Below, one piece after another: positions 21,944 to 33,531 of a stretch of DNA of 64,000 nt. How positions within the stretch are numbered: position 1 is the stretch's first letter; every line of letters starts with the position of its first letter. The stretch comes from Podocnemis expansa. Taxonomy: Eukaryota; Chordata; Testudines; Podocnemididae. The notes under the pieces were generated by a model. The model was not told the DNA's origin, did not search any database, and worked only from the letters and a program-made list of their open reading frames with translations. The position numbers and the translations under genes were made by a program. The stretch lies in NCBI GenBank assembly GCA_007922195.1, contig ML681981.1, positions 11,198,791 through 11,262,790 of the forward strand, given 5' to 3'.

Positions 21944-21976
21944 GTTCCAAAGGGGCAGCTGTGTTAATCTAGTCCG
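21944..21976 (-). mobile_element. Penelope terminus interrupted by another repeat
   Basis: The text gttccaaaggggcagctgtg..aatctagtccgg is the Penelope terminus. It stops where a GC-rich sequence begins at 21977 (ccagtggtggcttttgtggt), probably the left end of a hAT-like element (cggccgcctagggcccc) whose other end was not found. Confidence 0.6.
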
Positions 21977-22928
21977 GCCAGTGGTGGCTTTTGTGGTAGG
22001 CAAAGCAGGCGGCCGCCTAGGGCCCCAAGCAATAAGGGGCCCCATCTTCAATTTGGTGTACAGAAGTGAAAATCTAGCAGAGCTAGTAGGGCTGGAAGCC
22101 TAAGCACTTTTTGCCCTTGTCTTGGCTCATCAAGGCAAGCTATCATTAGGATCTGTGCTTTGTCTGAAATGCAGATTTCACCATTCTCTGCCCATCACCT
22201 TCACATTGACATGCTAAAAAAGCAGGAGCAAGCAATAGACAGCACAATAGCAGGAACTTTTCGAGCAGCCTCAGCTTTCAATTCCTCAGTGTGGCCATTT
22301 AATATGCCATTTTTTAATTTTGTGAAATATTGCCTTTTCCTTTTCTTTTGCCTTTTCCTTTGACTGTGTGACAAATTTTTACTTTGGCTTTGTTTAGCTC
22401 AGGTTACCAGGTAGGGCCATATAGGCTGCTACGTCAAAATACAGTGCTTCCCTTAGGCAATAATTACAGCTGTGTCATGTCTGTGCTGTATGTCTTTCTT
22501 TTGGTAAGTAATTTTTTAGCTTCTTCTGTACTTACTGTTTAATGGTTTTGAGGGGGCCAGAGTCTTATAAACTCAAGTATTTCACAGAATTTCATTGAAA
22601 TTTGGTGATTTTCATTTATAGCTACACACTAGAAACCTTCTTTTCACTTATTTTTATTAAATGTCTAGTGCATGTAAACCCAAGCCTATATGAAAAATTT
22701 GTAAGATCTGACTGCCAAAATTTTACATATGGTAGTTTATTTTTCACCCATCATTAATGTTACCACTCTTTATTTATTAATGCCCATACTTTTAAAAAAA
22801 ATTTTAAATGTTCACTTTAACTTTGTAGTTCAGCATTAGCTCATTTATGTTAAGTGAAAGATGATCAATTTACAAGCTTCATGATGGGAAGATCTTTTAA
22901 AAATATCCACCCAGGAATAATTTATGAG

Positions 22929-23346
22929 TTCTAGGGGGATAGTCATGTTAGTTTGACAGGAACAGCGCTACTGTTTATGGTGCCCCCTGCAGCGCAGCAG
23001 ATGCCGGCACAGACAAGTGACGTCACAGGGGAGCACAAGGGTGCAATCCCCATTTTGGTGCCCCTCAAATGTCAGCGTCCCCCTGCAACTCTTACCCAGC
23101 TTACCAGGTTGCACTGGCCCTGTAGTTTGGTTCAGCAAAACAAACAAGGAGTCCTGGGGGGTGGTAGGGGGCAGTTAGGGGTGCAGAGGGGAATGGGGCC
23201 ACAGGGAAAGTAGCAGCATGGAGGCTGATAGTGGGCCCTTTAGGGGGCTCCCAATTACCTAAGGCCGCCTCTGATGTCCAGCAAAGTGTCTGACGAAGTG
23301 GGATTTTCTCCCATGAACGCTCATGCGACAAATGAATCTGTCTTTA
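22929..23346. mobile_element. Palindromic Penelope unit holding nested insertions
   Basis: A minus-oriented head (ctagggggatagtcatgtta) is split by a hAT element (22957-23122) and resumes at ttcagcaaaacaaacaagga. A second insertion-like block (about 23156-23275, ending ggccgcctctg) separates it from a plus tail at 23277-23346 with CTGACGAAGTGGGATTTTCT and ctcatgcgacaaatgaat. Confidence 0.65.
22957..23122 (-). mobile_element. hAT-like element with 8-bp target duplication
   Basis: The ends are CAGGAACAGCGCTAC (left) and GTTGCACTGGCCCTG (right). The flanks tagtttga (22949-22956) and tagtttgg (23123-23130) match at 7 of 8. It is the same family as the element at 12589-12756 in inverse orientation. 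Confidence 0.75.
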
Positions 23347-24219
23347 AATGACTGAGGAAGGTATCTACAGTGTGACCATTTCACTTCTCACAGTGTAATT
23401 TAGCATTTGCAGAAAAAAAAAAGTTGTGACCGCTTCTTTCTTAGTCTACATGTTTCAAACCCCTTTTCATATTGTATACATATGCTAGTGCTTTCACAGT
23501 TTCAGCGCAACGTTGATACAAGAAGACTTTTTCTTTCAATTTTTTTGTATAAGTTCTTTAGAGAAAAAACTATTATACTACCCTAAAGAAATTCTGGCAA
23601 TGGTTAAATCTACCCAGAATATTTTTGCCACTATTTGTATGGGAGGAAGTGAAGTTTGTGGTCAGGACAGACCAAGCTTCCCTTCAATGTCTCTTTAGAT
23701 TCAGGAAACCTGAGGGATAACGTGGTGGTTTGGAAAAACACCAGGGCTATGATTTCTCAGTCACACACAGGCTGGGGCACAAGCCTGGTAATGCTGATGC
23801 CTTTTCAGGAGACTAACTGCAAACACTGCCCTTAGCAACAGACCAAGGACTTGGTTGCTCAAATGAATAAATGAACTCAGGAACAGATGGATGTCTAGCT
23901 CTTCTCCAAATTGTGGGGAGAGAGGAATGTTCTTGGTTTAGCTACTCAAGAGTAGATGGGGGCTGTAGGAATAGGCTCCAGGGCAGCTAAGAGTTTCCCC
24001 AAAAGATAATGTTGATAACAGAATAGAGTGACTGGAAAATCATTTGGCATGTGCAGCCATACTGGAACATAATATCCCACCGGAATAACCTGGGTTGCAA
24101 AATCCTCAGGTAAACTAAAAGGGAATTTCTGTTGGGTAAAGTGCAGGCAGGATGCAGAAAACTGATGTGGGAAACATGATGCTTCCTTTGCAAAGAAGAT
24201 CGCCTCCAAGACATAGAGC

Positions 24220-25060
24220 AATATCTCATTGGGGCACCAATGGAGCACAGTCCTTTTGATGAGCTTGGGCTTCTGCTCAAGACTGAATCTGGCTATCAGT
24301 GTATGTTGCTAGTGATGGACTATGTTAGCCTGAAGTGTGCTCAACAAGGGATCTTGCTTGCAGCAGAGGTGAACGAGTTCTGTCAGATTTGTGATGCCAA
24401 GTGAGTTACACACAGCTCAAGGAAGAAAGGGACTCCCAAGTGTTTCAGTGGCTTTATTAGGCTTTAGAAACTCCCAGAACTTGCTCCAACAGTAAAACAG
24501 GATGGAATGCTGGAATGGTTCAATCAAACACTTGAAATTCAGCTAGCTACCTTTACTGAACAGTAGCAAAGGAACTAGGACAAGCATCTCTCTTTCTTTT
24601 TGATGGTACACAGAACAGTCAATGAGAATACAAGATGTACCCAGAACACCTCATATTTGGAAATCAGATAAGCACTCCAGCTGTTCTCCAGTCAACATCC
24701 TCTATGATATTCCTGAAAGGAACAAAGGGGTTTGGACTGGGTAGAAACCCTATAATCCAAATTTACAAAAAGCTCACACCTTGGCCAAGGACTGTATGAT
24801 AGCCTCTAATAAAAAGAAAAGACTTTACAATGCAAGGTCATACACAAAAACTTGTAAGAGAATAGGTTTGGTATGGCTCCACATTTCTAAGAGAAAGAGC
24901 TATAAACAGGACAAACTTGGTGAGGGACCTTATACAGTACTGTCACAAGTAAATGGAGCAGCATATATGATACAGTTGGGTCCCAGGACTAAACCCAAAA
25001 TTATGCTTAAGAACCACCTGAGGAGGTATCAGGGGGACAGGATTGTAGCATGACTCCCCC
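24220..25060 (+). pseudogene. Ty3/Gypsy-type integrase remnant
   Basis: Two pieces are recognisable. At about 24225-24320, the plus strand reads APMEHSPFDELG and KTESGYQCMLLVMDY, like the start of an integrase core. At 24781-25053 an open frame contains VWLHISKRKSYKQDKLGEG, then PYTVLSQVNGAAYMIQLG and PKIMLKNHLRRYQGD, the C-terminal chromatin-side region typical of Gypsy integrases. Stops and loss of the core between them show it is dead. Confidence 0.55.
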
Positions 25061-25193
25061 CAAAAACTGAGAATACAGATGTAGAAACTGTGGCTGGAAA
25101 CATTGCCATAGTAAAGAGTTCCCAAGTAGAATAACTGGAGAGAGTCTGCCCCAAACAGCAATTTTCACAGAAACAATGGACATTACAGAGCTC

Positions 25194-25476
25194 TGTCATG
25201 GGGTCCACTCACCACTAAAGCATCTCCTCCTGGTTGCACTGGGAACCAAGTTCTGTGCTCTCCTCTAGTCTCTGAGAAAACAACCTCTTCCATGTAGCCC
25301 CTTTCCACCCTCAGCTACTTGGCTTTATACAAGCTCTGCCTGTTCCCATTTATCCTTTAATTAATCCTCATCACTCCCTGGCTGCTCCTCCTCCAGATGC
25401 AGTTTAGATCATTAACTGACCTGCCTAGCCATCTTAATCCCTTCAGGGGTTATTGTGGAATGACTACCCCATCACA
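25194..25476 (+). repeat. Candidate Gypsy LTR
   Basis: The segment begins TGTCATGGGG and ends CCCCATCACA, near-perfect inverted termini of LTR type (TG..CA). It lies 140 bp after the integrase remnant, where a 3' LTR is expected. No target duplication could be checked because the other LTR is not in view. Confidence 0.45.
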
Positions 25477-25544
25477 GGGTTATTGAAAGACATCCTTCCC
25501 TACTGAAAAAAAGTCAAGCAGGGAAAGAAGAGCTCCAAAGAGAT

Positions 25545-26660
25545 TGGGACTGAAACTAATTTGAGTTGGCAATTTGGAAAATGGTTTGACTTCAGAATAG
25601 GTGTCAGAGAGAGCTGCATATTATCACAGAATCTCTTCAACTATCTTGAAGAAATCTTAAGAAAAGTCACTGATAAAAATCTATAGGAGAATGTGCCCAT
25701 TGGTCAATGAAAAAATCACTCATCTCTGCTTTGCAGATGATGATGACTTGATTGGATCATCACACAAAAAGGTAGCAGCAGTGGAAGCAGGGAAATTGGA
25801 TCTAGAGATATCATAAAGAAAATGGTAATATCGAAGTCTATTGAAAAGGCAAAGATATTGTTACCAAAATTTAAGGAGGCGCTGGAAGGGTCTGAGCACT
25901 TCAAATGACCAGGTATTGCAAGTTCAGGGATATTAAATATCGCTTAGAGACCAGGCATAAAACACTCAGCCACATTTGAGAAAGAAAAAGTATTACTGCA
26001 AAGTGTAAAATGAAACTGCTGTGGTATTTTGTCTCACATCTTGCTAAATGCACGTGAGCTATGAATGATAAAGAAACAAGACATTGAGGCTTTCAGCCTT
26101 TGAATTGAAATGCTATAGGCGATTGCTACATGTTAACCATACTTGATGAAAATTTCCAGAGGTACCTGTGTTAGCCTGTGTACAGCAAAAATAAGAGTCC
26201 TGTGGCACCCTGAAGACTAATACATTTCTTTGGGCACAAGCCTTCATGGGCTCCAACACACTTTGTCAGATGCTTGAAACAAGTTTCAGATGTTTCAAGC
26301 ATCTGACAAAGCGGGGTGGAGCCCACAAAAAACTTATCCCCGAAGAAATCTGTTAGCCTTTAAGGTGCCACAGGACTCTTGTTTATACTTGATGAGGTAA
26401 TAGTCTAAATTTACCACATAACTGGAGTGATACCTAATACAATCAAGACAATCAGATTCAGACAAAGAAAACTTGGATTTGCAGGATATCTGGACTGCAT
26501 GAATGAAGATTGCCAAAGAAAGATTTATAAGGCTTGATACCAAATGTCAAGTGTAGATAGCACCTGCAACGAGTGTGGTTTCACAGTGTGGGTGATTAGA
26601 TGGAATGCTGTACGGCACATTTCACAAGGCTGTGTGAAGACCATGAAATATAGAAAAAAG
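25545..26660 (+). pseudogene. LINE reverse-transcriptase remnant, cut by a Penelope insertion
   Basis: The plus strand reads IGVRESCILSQNLFNYLEEI, then ITHLCFADDDDLIGSS, which has the GV.GC.LS..LFN and FADD motifs of non-LTR reverse transcriptases (catalytic YADD/FADD box). After the palindromic Penelope unit (26150-26384), the expected downstream part resumes with IKTIRFRQRKLGFAGYL. In-frame stops occur throughout. The clade is uncertain (RTE-like is my best guess). Confidence 0.55.
26150..26384. mobile_element. Palindromic Penelope unit with perfect 11-bp target duplication, inside a LINE remnant
   Basis: A minus tail (ttccagaggtacctgtgtta..) and a plus tail (gtttcaagcatctgacaaag..gtgccacaggactcttg) form a hairpin centred at about 26283. 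ATACTTGATGA occurs at 26139-26149 and again at 26385-26395, bracketing the unit. The tail text (tttctttgggcacaagcctt) is a different subfamily from most copies here. Confidence 0.85.
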
Positions 26661-27025
26661 GTTGCTGGCCAATGACTCCCATGTGCTGTGTTTCCCATTC
26701 ATTGTTATTTGACTTTATGGTGCTTTGAACAATGAGAATGACCACAACATGGAAGCACCTTGAGAGGAACATGTTTTATAAGTAGGGAAATAGTTAAGGT
26801 TGTATCATCCGTAATTTACAAGTTATTTCTTCTTCCTCTTTTGGGATGGGTCATACAGACATTTAACACTTTGGACTCCGTGAAACCAATGGAGCTGTGA
26901 TGAGTATAGTACTGCTGATCGTCCCCCCAATTACACCAAAATCTTTCAGATCCTCCCTCAGGTTATGGCTTAATTTAGATTAGAAAGCCCTCACAAAGCA
27001 ACACAAACAAAGCTATTCACCTGAC

Positions 27026-27202
27026 CAGAGCCGTAGCTATGGTGGGGCCAATGGGGTTTTGCCCCGGGCACGTCAGAGCAGCTCAATGGAGCCACTCTAT
27101 TAAAGGGCAGTTTTCATGGTGCCAGCTCCAAGTGCTGCTAATCAAGGAGCGTGTTCCAATCAGAATGCATCCTGGGCTGCAAAACAGTGCTTTACAGCCC
27201 TG
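27026..27202 (+). mobile_element. Short hAT element with perfect 8-bp target duplication
   Basis: It starts CAGAGCCGTAGCTATGG and ends ctttacagccctg. CACCTGAC flanks it at 27018-27025 and 27203-27210. The same family is at 37728-37906, sharing gctcaatggagcc and attaaagggcag. Confidence 0.85.
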
Positions 27203-30200
27203 CACCTGACTAACACAAGCTGCTGAGACTGAGAGACCTTTCTCTCTGTGCTTTTCCCAGGAGCCAACCTCACCCCTGGAACTCCCCTTCAGACTGAGTT
27301 ATGTCAGCCCCTTCTAAGTATCATCTGACTTCTTCCCATCTAGGTTTGATAAGTGATAATCAAACAGCATTGGCTGGTACACGGTACTTAACAGGGCAGG
27401 CCACCGTGCTACACACCTTTCTTCCTTCCCCCCCAACCCCAAATCTTGACTGGTCTCAGGACAAGTTCTATTATCTGTATCTTCACACACACAGTAATTT
27501 CTTTTTCAGGCTGTCTCTGCCACCTCCATGGACTATCAGCTTTATCTGCCATGTGGTCTGGGCAAAGACCTCCAGCCCCTTTCCAGTCTCAGCCTCCTGC
27601 TTCTGGTGGCCTCACTTCAGAACCTACAAGAATTGTTCCAGAAGCACCAGGTGCACAAACCTTTCTCCACAAAACTCATCTCTGGAGGAGTAAGATCCCA
27701 CAGCCATTGGGACACTACACACTGTCATGCTCCCCACATAAATGGTTCTATGCAGAACCTGTAATACTACCTCTCCAGAGTCCATTCCAGGATATGAGCC
27801 AGACCGCTGTTGCTCAAGGCTCAGTGTATGCTGCCTAGGCTTCTTCCATCAAAAATAGAGTCATGCTGGCTACTCAAGTGAGCTTCTCCAGAGGGGAGCA
27901 CAGGACACAATCAGAGAAAGACCTCTACTTCATCAGCCCAAGGCCAGGCCAGCCTAAGCTTCCCTCTCCAGGGCCAGCAAGACTCTCTGTTGCTCCTTTG
28001 ATTCAGAAGCTCCTCCTGACACTGGTTTTGGGCCTCCTGTTATCACAAGTGAGCAGCAAACTGTTCCTCTTGTTATGTCTGCTGGGGCAACAGAAGTCAT
28101 AGGAGGAATGCCTGAGGCTGCTTTTCCTCTTCCTTTTATGCCATAATGATCAGGCAAAATGCCTTGACTTTCACTCTGTCTCCCTTTAGCTTTTTCTAGT
28201 ATCAGTCTCAGAAGCCAGCCTCCCTCCTCCAACTGACCTCTCTCAGCTACTAACAGGCATCACCTGGCCTCTTCCCAGCCAGATCAATCAAATAGGACTA
28301 GCTGGCCCCAGAACCCAAGAATCAGACCACCTTGTCACAGGGAGGGTTGTTATGCTGGGGTTTTGGAAAATCACATCATCTTGTTGAAGCATGATAATCA
28401 CTTTCCATTCAGGCTAAATGAAGGCAGAATTAAATGCCCTGTTTGTTTAGCAGCAGCTGAAACAATGAACTAGAGATGATATGAGACTAGGCAATGACTA
28501 GGCCATGTGGTCCAAGAGGTAGCCTTGGGGTCTGATAACAGACACTGGGTGGGGGATTGATTTGACTGGAAATAGGCTTGGAACTGAGAGCAAAGAAGAG
28601 ACTACCTCCTACTGCTTAACTACTACTGTGTTTGAGGAAACAAGAATTTAGGTACATTTTTGTAAATAAACAAGACCTCATCAAAGAAACACCTGTATCA
28701 TTTTCTCACACTAATGAAAACAACCTGTAAGACCCTAAAAATCAACTAACTGCTCAGGCCAGAATAACAGTTACATGTATGAAGATATATTATTTATATA
28801 TCTTGATATAAAAAAAAAAAGAAAAAAGGTTTACTATAAGTACATGATAAAGGGCCAAAAAAGTCACATTTATTTTACTGTACAAGATATTAATTTAATA
28901 GTAAGAAATTAATCTACAAATATACTTTAAAAAGAAAGACAATATCTCAAAATGCTCATTGAAATAAATGGCACAATACATGTAATTCTGCAGTAGTGTT
29001 GAAAGAATATTTCCTTGCTTCATGACAGGCAGAGAGTAGACAGAGCTTTGACATTTACAAAAGGCTGTTTGGTGATGCAGAAAAAAATTGTGGGAACAAA
29101 TATTCTTTGTTGTAAAGAGCAATAAAAATGAGCTTCTATTATGAATAATATAAACCTGGGGAGGTAGAGGGGCTTTCAAATGTGCTTTAATACAGGTAAT
29201 GTGAACTCTTTTGAAATTTGTACCTGATCTCTCAGAATCTTTGTATCTCATCCTACAATCTAGGTCTGCGATGTGGGAAAACCTCAAATGCTCTTTAATC
29301 ACTTGTGCACCATTCTGCACATATTTTCTTAGACATCACAGACTTTTAACTATGGCTTGCTAACTTCCATACAATAAATTATGCTGAATTAACCCTATCA
29401 ACTATGTTGTTTTGAGATCACCAGTTTGTTGTTATTTTAATCCCCTCCCTTTTCTCCCTGGATTACTTGGGAGCAGGCAACACTCACGTGTGCACAGGCA
29501 CCTAAGTTTGATGAAAAAGCGATCCTGAGTTTCCCAGTGGTGAAGTTGGGATTGTGGGAATCCTCTATCCACTCTTCTGCTGCAGTCCCTTTGCTTCACA
29601 GGAAATTAAACTCGGCGGCGCCTCCACCTGGCTGGTCTGGTACATGCTCAGTGGTGTGCCTTGGGAGCCTCCAGGACTAAATCCATGTGGCTAAGAATAA
29701 CCTGTGGGATGGGTCTAATCCAAACTTACTAGTTATATATATAATACATTCATGGTGTTCAATTGCATGTAACAAACCTTTACTTAACAAAGAAAACGTA
29801 TCATAATGGAATGGGATTGAATATTACTACTAATTTAAATACACAGGGGCAAGTAAATAAATCAGTGAGTGGACACAGGATACAGTTTAAAGGAAACTTA
29901 TCTAACTAGCATGTTCACAGTCCTTTCTCCAACTAAGAGGGCGCACTTCCCTGAGTGCCAAACCCCAACCCCTTGCTTGCATGAGCACGCTTGGAGGGTC
30001 AATGAAGGAGACAAGGCAGCACCCTGCTGGTCCAGTGTATCTGCTCAGAACCACGCTGCAGATCCAGAGAGAGCCCAACTAATGATCTGTAGTCCTGGCC
30101 CTGGTTCAAAGTGACTGCCACGCTGCCTCCCCTCAAGCCTAGTCAGTCTCTCGGCAGACTCCCTTGCTTTACAAGCCCTGCTCCAAATTGGAAGAGGGAG

Positions 30201-30444
30201 ACAGACACGCACACCCTCACTGCTGATCCACCTCAGTCAGCTCTAGGCTCAGACCCTGCTTTGGGCTGAGTAAGCCACCAACCTCTGAAGCTCCCTGCTT
30301 GAGTGAGCCTCCAGCAGTCTCAGGAACCCCAGGAGCACTCACAGCAGCTTCCAGATTCAGACATGTCTCTCTCCCTCTGTATGGACCCCTCTGTCCCCCC
30401 TCTGCTTCCTGGAGGGGCAGCCAGGGTCCTTCTCTTTTTCCCAA

Positions 30445-30467
30445 GGGATCATGGGAGTTGTAGTCCC
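30445..30467. promoter_or_regulatory. ZNF143/Staf-like motif
   Basis: GGGAGTTGTAGTCCC, the inverse of the ACTACAACTCCC core of ZNF143 sites, stands in a GC-rich 0.5 kb stretch with no recognised gene. It could be a relic of a promoter or part of a repeat. Function is unproven. Confidence 0.3.
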
Positions 30468-30941
30468 TCCGTGGCAAACTTACAGCACATAGGAACCGCT
30501 TAAATGTTAACCTCCTACTTGATTTCAGAGGCCCCTAAAGTACAGGTGCCTACATTATCAAGCAGAATTGTTTCTTCTAAATAAAACCCAAAACCTCTTA
30601 ATAAATCTTCATGCTAAAAGCCTTTAAGGTCCAAATGTTTACTACTTGCATTCTTGTTAGCATTGCTTTTCCTGGGTAAAACTTCTTTCTGTTTGTGAAG
30701 AATCAAGTCAATTCCTTCTGTCATCACCAAATAATCAGTAAATGGTATTTTCAACCTTCAGTATCTGGGAATAGGTAGTATAGATTGCTTGTGGACTTAC
30801 CATCTTTTGCAAAACTAATGAGGGGGAAATGGAAAGGGCCCTGATAGTTGCTGCATTTTTACTACTGGAATAGGACTACACCGATTTAAAATGGCTGTTC
30901 AGCTAGAGTGCTTTGCAATGTCCAAGAATTAAATAGTAGGC

Positions 30942-30993
30942 CTGATTATGCAATAAATAAATTTGTTAGTCTTTAAGTGCCACAGGACTCCTT
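30942..30993 (+). mobile_element. Short Penelope tail fragment
   Basis: The text tgcaataaataaatttgtta..gtgccacaggactccttg is the last part of the Penelope tail without its terminus. A hAT-like element starts 12 bp further on. Confidence 0.7.
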
Positions 30994-31005
30994 GCCCCTT
31001 GAGCA

Positions 31006-31537
31006 CAGGGCTGTCGTTAAGGGGGGGGGGCGAGAAGGGTGATCACCCTGGGCCCCACGTTTCTGTGGGTCCCATGCTGTCCTGCCGTGAGGGGCAGTGT
31101 GGGGCCCGAACTGCTGCCCCCCCCCCATGACTGCACTGTCCCTCACAGCCTCCCCGTTGCTTTCAGCACAGATCCGAAGTCAGCGGGGAAGAGAAGGGAG
31201 TGGAGAGCAGAGCTGTCCTCTGCTCCCAGCTGGCTCTTCCCCACCACAAGAATGGGGAACAGCCAGCTCAGAGGCAAAGCAGGCCAGCCCAGAGGGCTTC
31301 TCTCTTTGGCCCCGCCCCTGGGCCAGCTGTTTCACCCTGGGGCTGGGGAAGGCCTGCCCAGAGGTGGCATGGCAGAGCAGAGCCCAGCCCCTGGACCAGC
31401 CTGCTCTGCCCCCTGGGTCAGGGGACGGGTGGCAGTGTGGGACCAGGCCACACCAACCCCTCACCAGTGCAGGGGGGGGTGGGGCCCCACACATGCTGAT
31501 TAGCCCCAGGCCTAGCACCCTCCTTGGGACAGCCCTG
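31006..31537. mobile_element. GC-rich hAT element with 8-bp target duplication
   Basis: The ends are CAGGGCTGTCGTTAAGG and CCTTGGGACAGCCCTG. Flanks cttgagca (30998-31005) and ctggagca (31538-31545) match at 7 of 8. Long open frames on both strands (up to 154 codons) are an effect of GC content. Confidence 0.8.
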
Positions 31538-33007
31538 CTGGAGCAACTACAGTATCCATGAATATCAGGAGCCATTGTGGTTGCTCAGTGTCTCTGAAAT
31601 CAGACTATACGTGACATGAGCCAAGTTAGAAAAAGAGTGTTAGTTTCATTATCTATACAGAAGGAAATGTGGGAGAATCGGGGGTTAGACTTGACTTATG
31701 GCAGGGGTGGCCAATCTTACAGAACTCAAGTGCCACACAAGTTGATTATTAAACCTTCAAGAGCCGCACTGAGGCATATAGCCATAGGCTATGTCTACAC
31801 AGTAGCTTTTATTTCGAAAGAACCCCTTTCGAAATAACTCATTTCAAAATAAAATCCTTATTTCGAAATAAGTTAATTTGAATTAACACTTTGTTAATCC
31901 GAATTAAGGAAATCCCTTCAAATCGAAATAGCATGCCCTGTGCGTGGACATGCCATTTCAATTCCAGGCGAGGGGCAGCATGGGAGGTGTGGCAACATGG
32001 CCGGCTCACCGGGCCATGTTGCCGGCCATGTTGCCAGCCAGGTAGCCAGCGAATCATGTACGGGCGGACCGAACAGCCCCTCCCTGTCCACCGTGACCCC
32101 CAAGCGCTTGCAAGACAGATGGCTACAGCTGCCCTTTGGCACCTGTACCATCCTCACGCACCTGGTAGACCCACTGGGAGCCTGCAGGGTGCCACCCTGC
32201 TGTGGGACACATTTTCCCTGAGCCCAATGAACCCAGAGCTGAGCCCCAGACCATTATCTCAATGGCCCTCACAGCAATGGAGAAGAACCCCGTGGCTGAG
32301 GCCTGACAGTGTTGAGACACAGATAGCTCACTATGCCTATGGGGGGGGGGAATAAATCTGTGCCCTTGCTCTGCTCTACCTGCAGGCCTGGAAGAGGGCC
32401 AGTAGCAGCCCCTAACAGATAAGGTATGCCAGAGGACTCCTGCTGTGCTTGCCTCCATGGTGCACGGACAGACCGCATATTGGAATTTGGGGACACAAGG
32501 GATTAGATGTTGCTGGCAGAGTGCTAAGGTCAGTCGACCTGGATAAAGGGCAAGCTGTGTTTGGGCCAGACCAACTAGGCCAAAGGCCCCTCGTGCAGAT
32601 GACTAAGGGCGGGGCGGGTCCAAGGAAGGCGCTGCAGTTGGGGGACTTCTCGTGCAGAGGCCAGGCCCAGGACATAATTCCCTGTGGCAAGAGCTCATGA
32701 TTGCGATATGTGTACTTCTTATGCCAGTAGACAAATATGTATACTCTTCTTGGGGCCCTTGGGTACTTGCCTTTGGGCCTGCAGCTGTGTAGAAATAAAG
32801 TGCCACACCGCATTAGGTTGTGCCCCACCCCCCACTGATGATCCCTCCGCCGTACCAATAGCCCCTCGTCCCCCATCTCAGCACCAGACACCAACACAGA
32901 CTGGTGGAAACGGACTGTCCAGGGAACTTGGAGCAGCAGGCACCGAAGGAGGAACCCCCCAGATTAGCAGGGGGACCATCACCCTCGTCACCGAGCCCAC
33001 CCCAGTC

Positions 33008-33305
33008 CTACGCCGAAGGCATATGGTGATGATGGCGGGCATCCCTGAGGACAAGAGCATGGCCATCGCTCCCAGGAAAACGGCCACCCCCGCGTCCCAC
33101 ACGTCCGGTGCCCATCTCGTCAGCATCAGGAGGTTCACCATCAGGGAACTGCTGCTGCAGCTCGCCTATGCCATCAGCTGGTCCTGTGGCCACGCCTCAT
33201 CAGCTTGGAGTGCTGAAGGACAGCATCACCGGCCTCACTGCCCTGGGCTTTCCAATGTGTGGGGGGGGATCGTTGATGCCACACACATCACCATGGGAGC
33301 CCCAC
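33008..33305 (+). pseudogene. Harbinger transposase remnant
   Basis: The plus strand reads IPEDKSMAIAPRKTATPASH..FTIRELLLQLAYAI and then, after a frame change in a G run near 33260, GIVDATHITMGAP. The last motif corresponds to the first catalytic Asp region of HARBI1-like transposases (usually IDGTHI.I.AP). The rest of the DDE domain is deleted; the frame runs into proline-rich text and a stop at 33370. AATAAA at 33375-33380 may be its old polyadenylation signal. Confidence 0.6.
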
Positions 33306-33531
33306 CACACTGCCCGCTCCCCCTTTCTCCCCCACCAGCTGCCACCCAACCCACCCACACCCTGAAATGAACCCAATAAAACACGCAACAACTCTGGATA
33401 TGGGTGAACAGTTTTTATTAATAAGGGGGTATGGGAAGGCGGAACTTGGGGCACAGGGATCTGGGGTGGGGGTTCCAAACTGGGCGCACAGGGATGTGGG
33501 ACAGGGATTTGGGGACAACTGGGGGGGCATG

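Larger units (their letters stand above)
26661..30941. other. Mostly unassigned sequence
   Basis: Besides the hAT element at 27026-27202 and the ZNF143-like motif, nothing was recognised. The 27240-28330 part is C/T-rich. An AT-rich stretch around 28740-29400 has a 141-codon minus ORF without known domains. Confidence 0.4.

Noticed and set aside
24220..25476. Complete Gypsy retrotransposon
   Set aside because: Only integrase pieces and a possible 3' LTR are visible; reverse transcriptase, protease and the 5' LTR were not recognised.
28895..29320. 141-codon minus-strand ORF in AT-rich DNA
   Set aside because: The second half is rich in Phe, Ile and Tyr as expected from AT-rich noncoding sequence, and no domain or splice structure is convincing.
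31039..31575. Several ORFs of 99-154 codons on both strands
   Set aside because: They lie wholly inside a GC-rich hAT element with a target duplication, and there is no protein homology.
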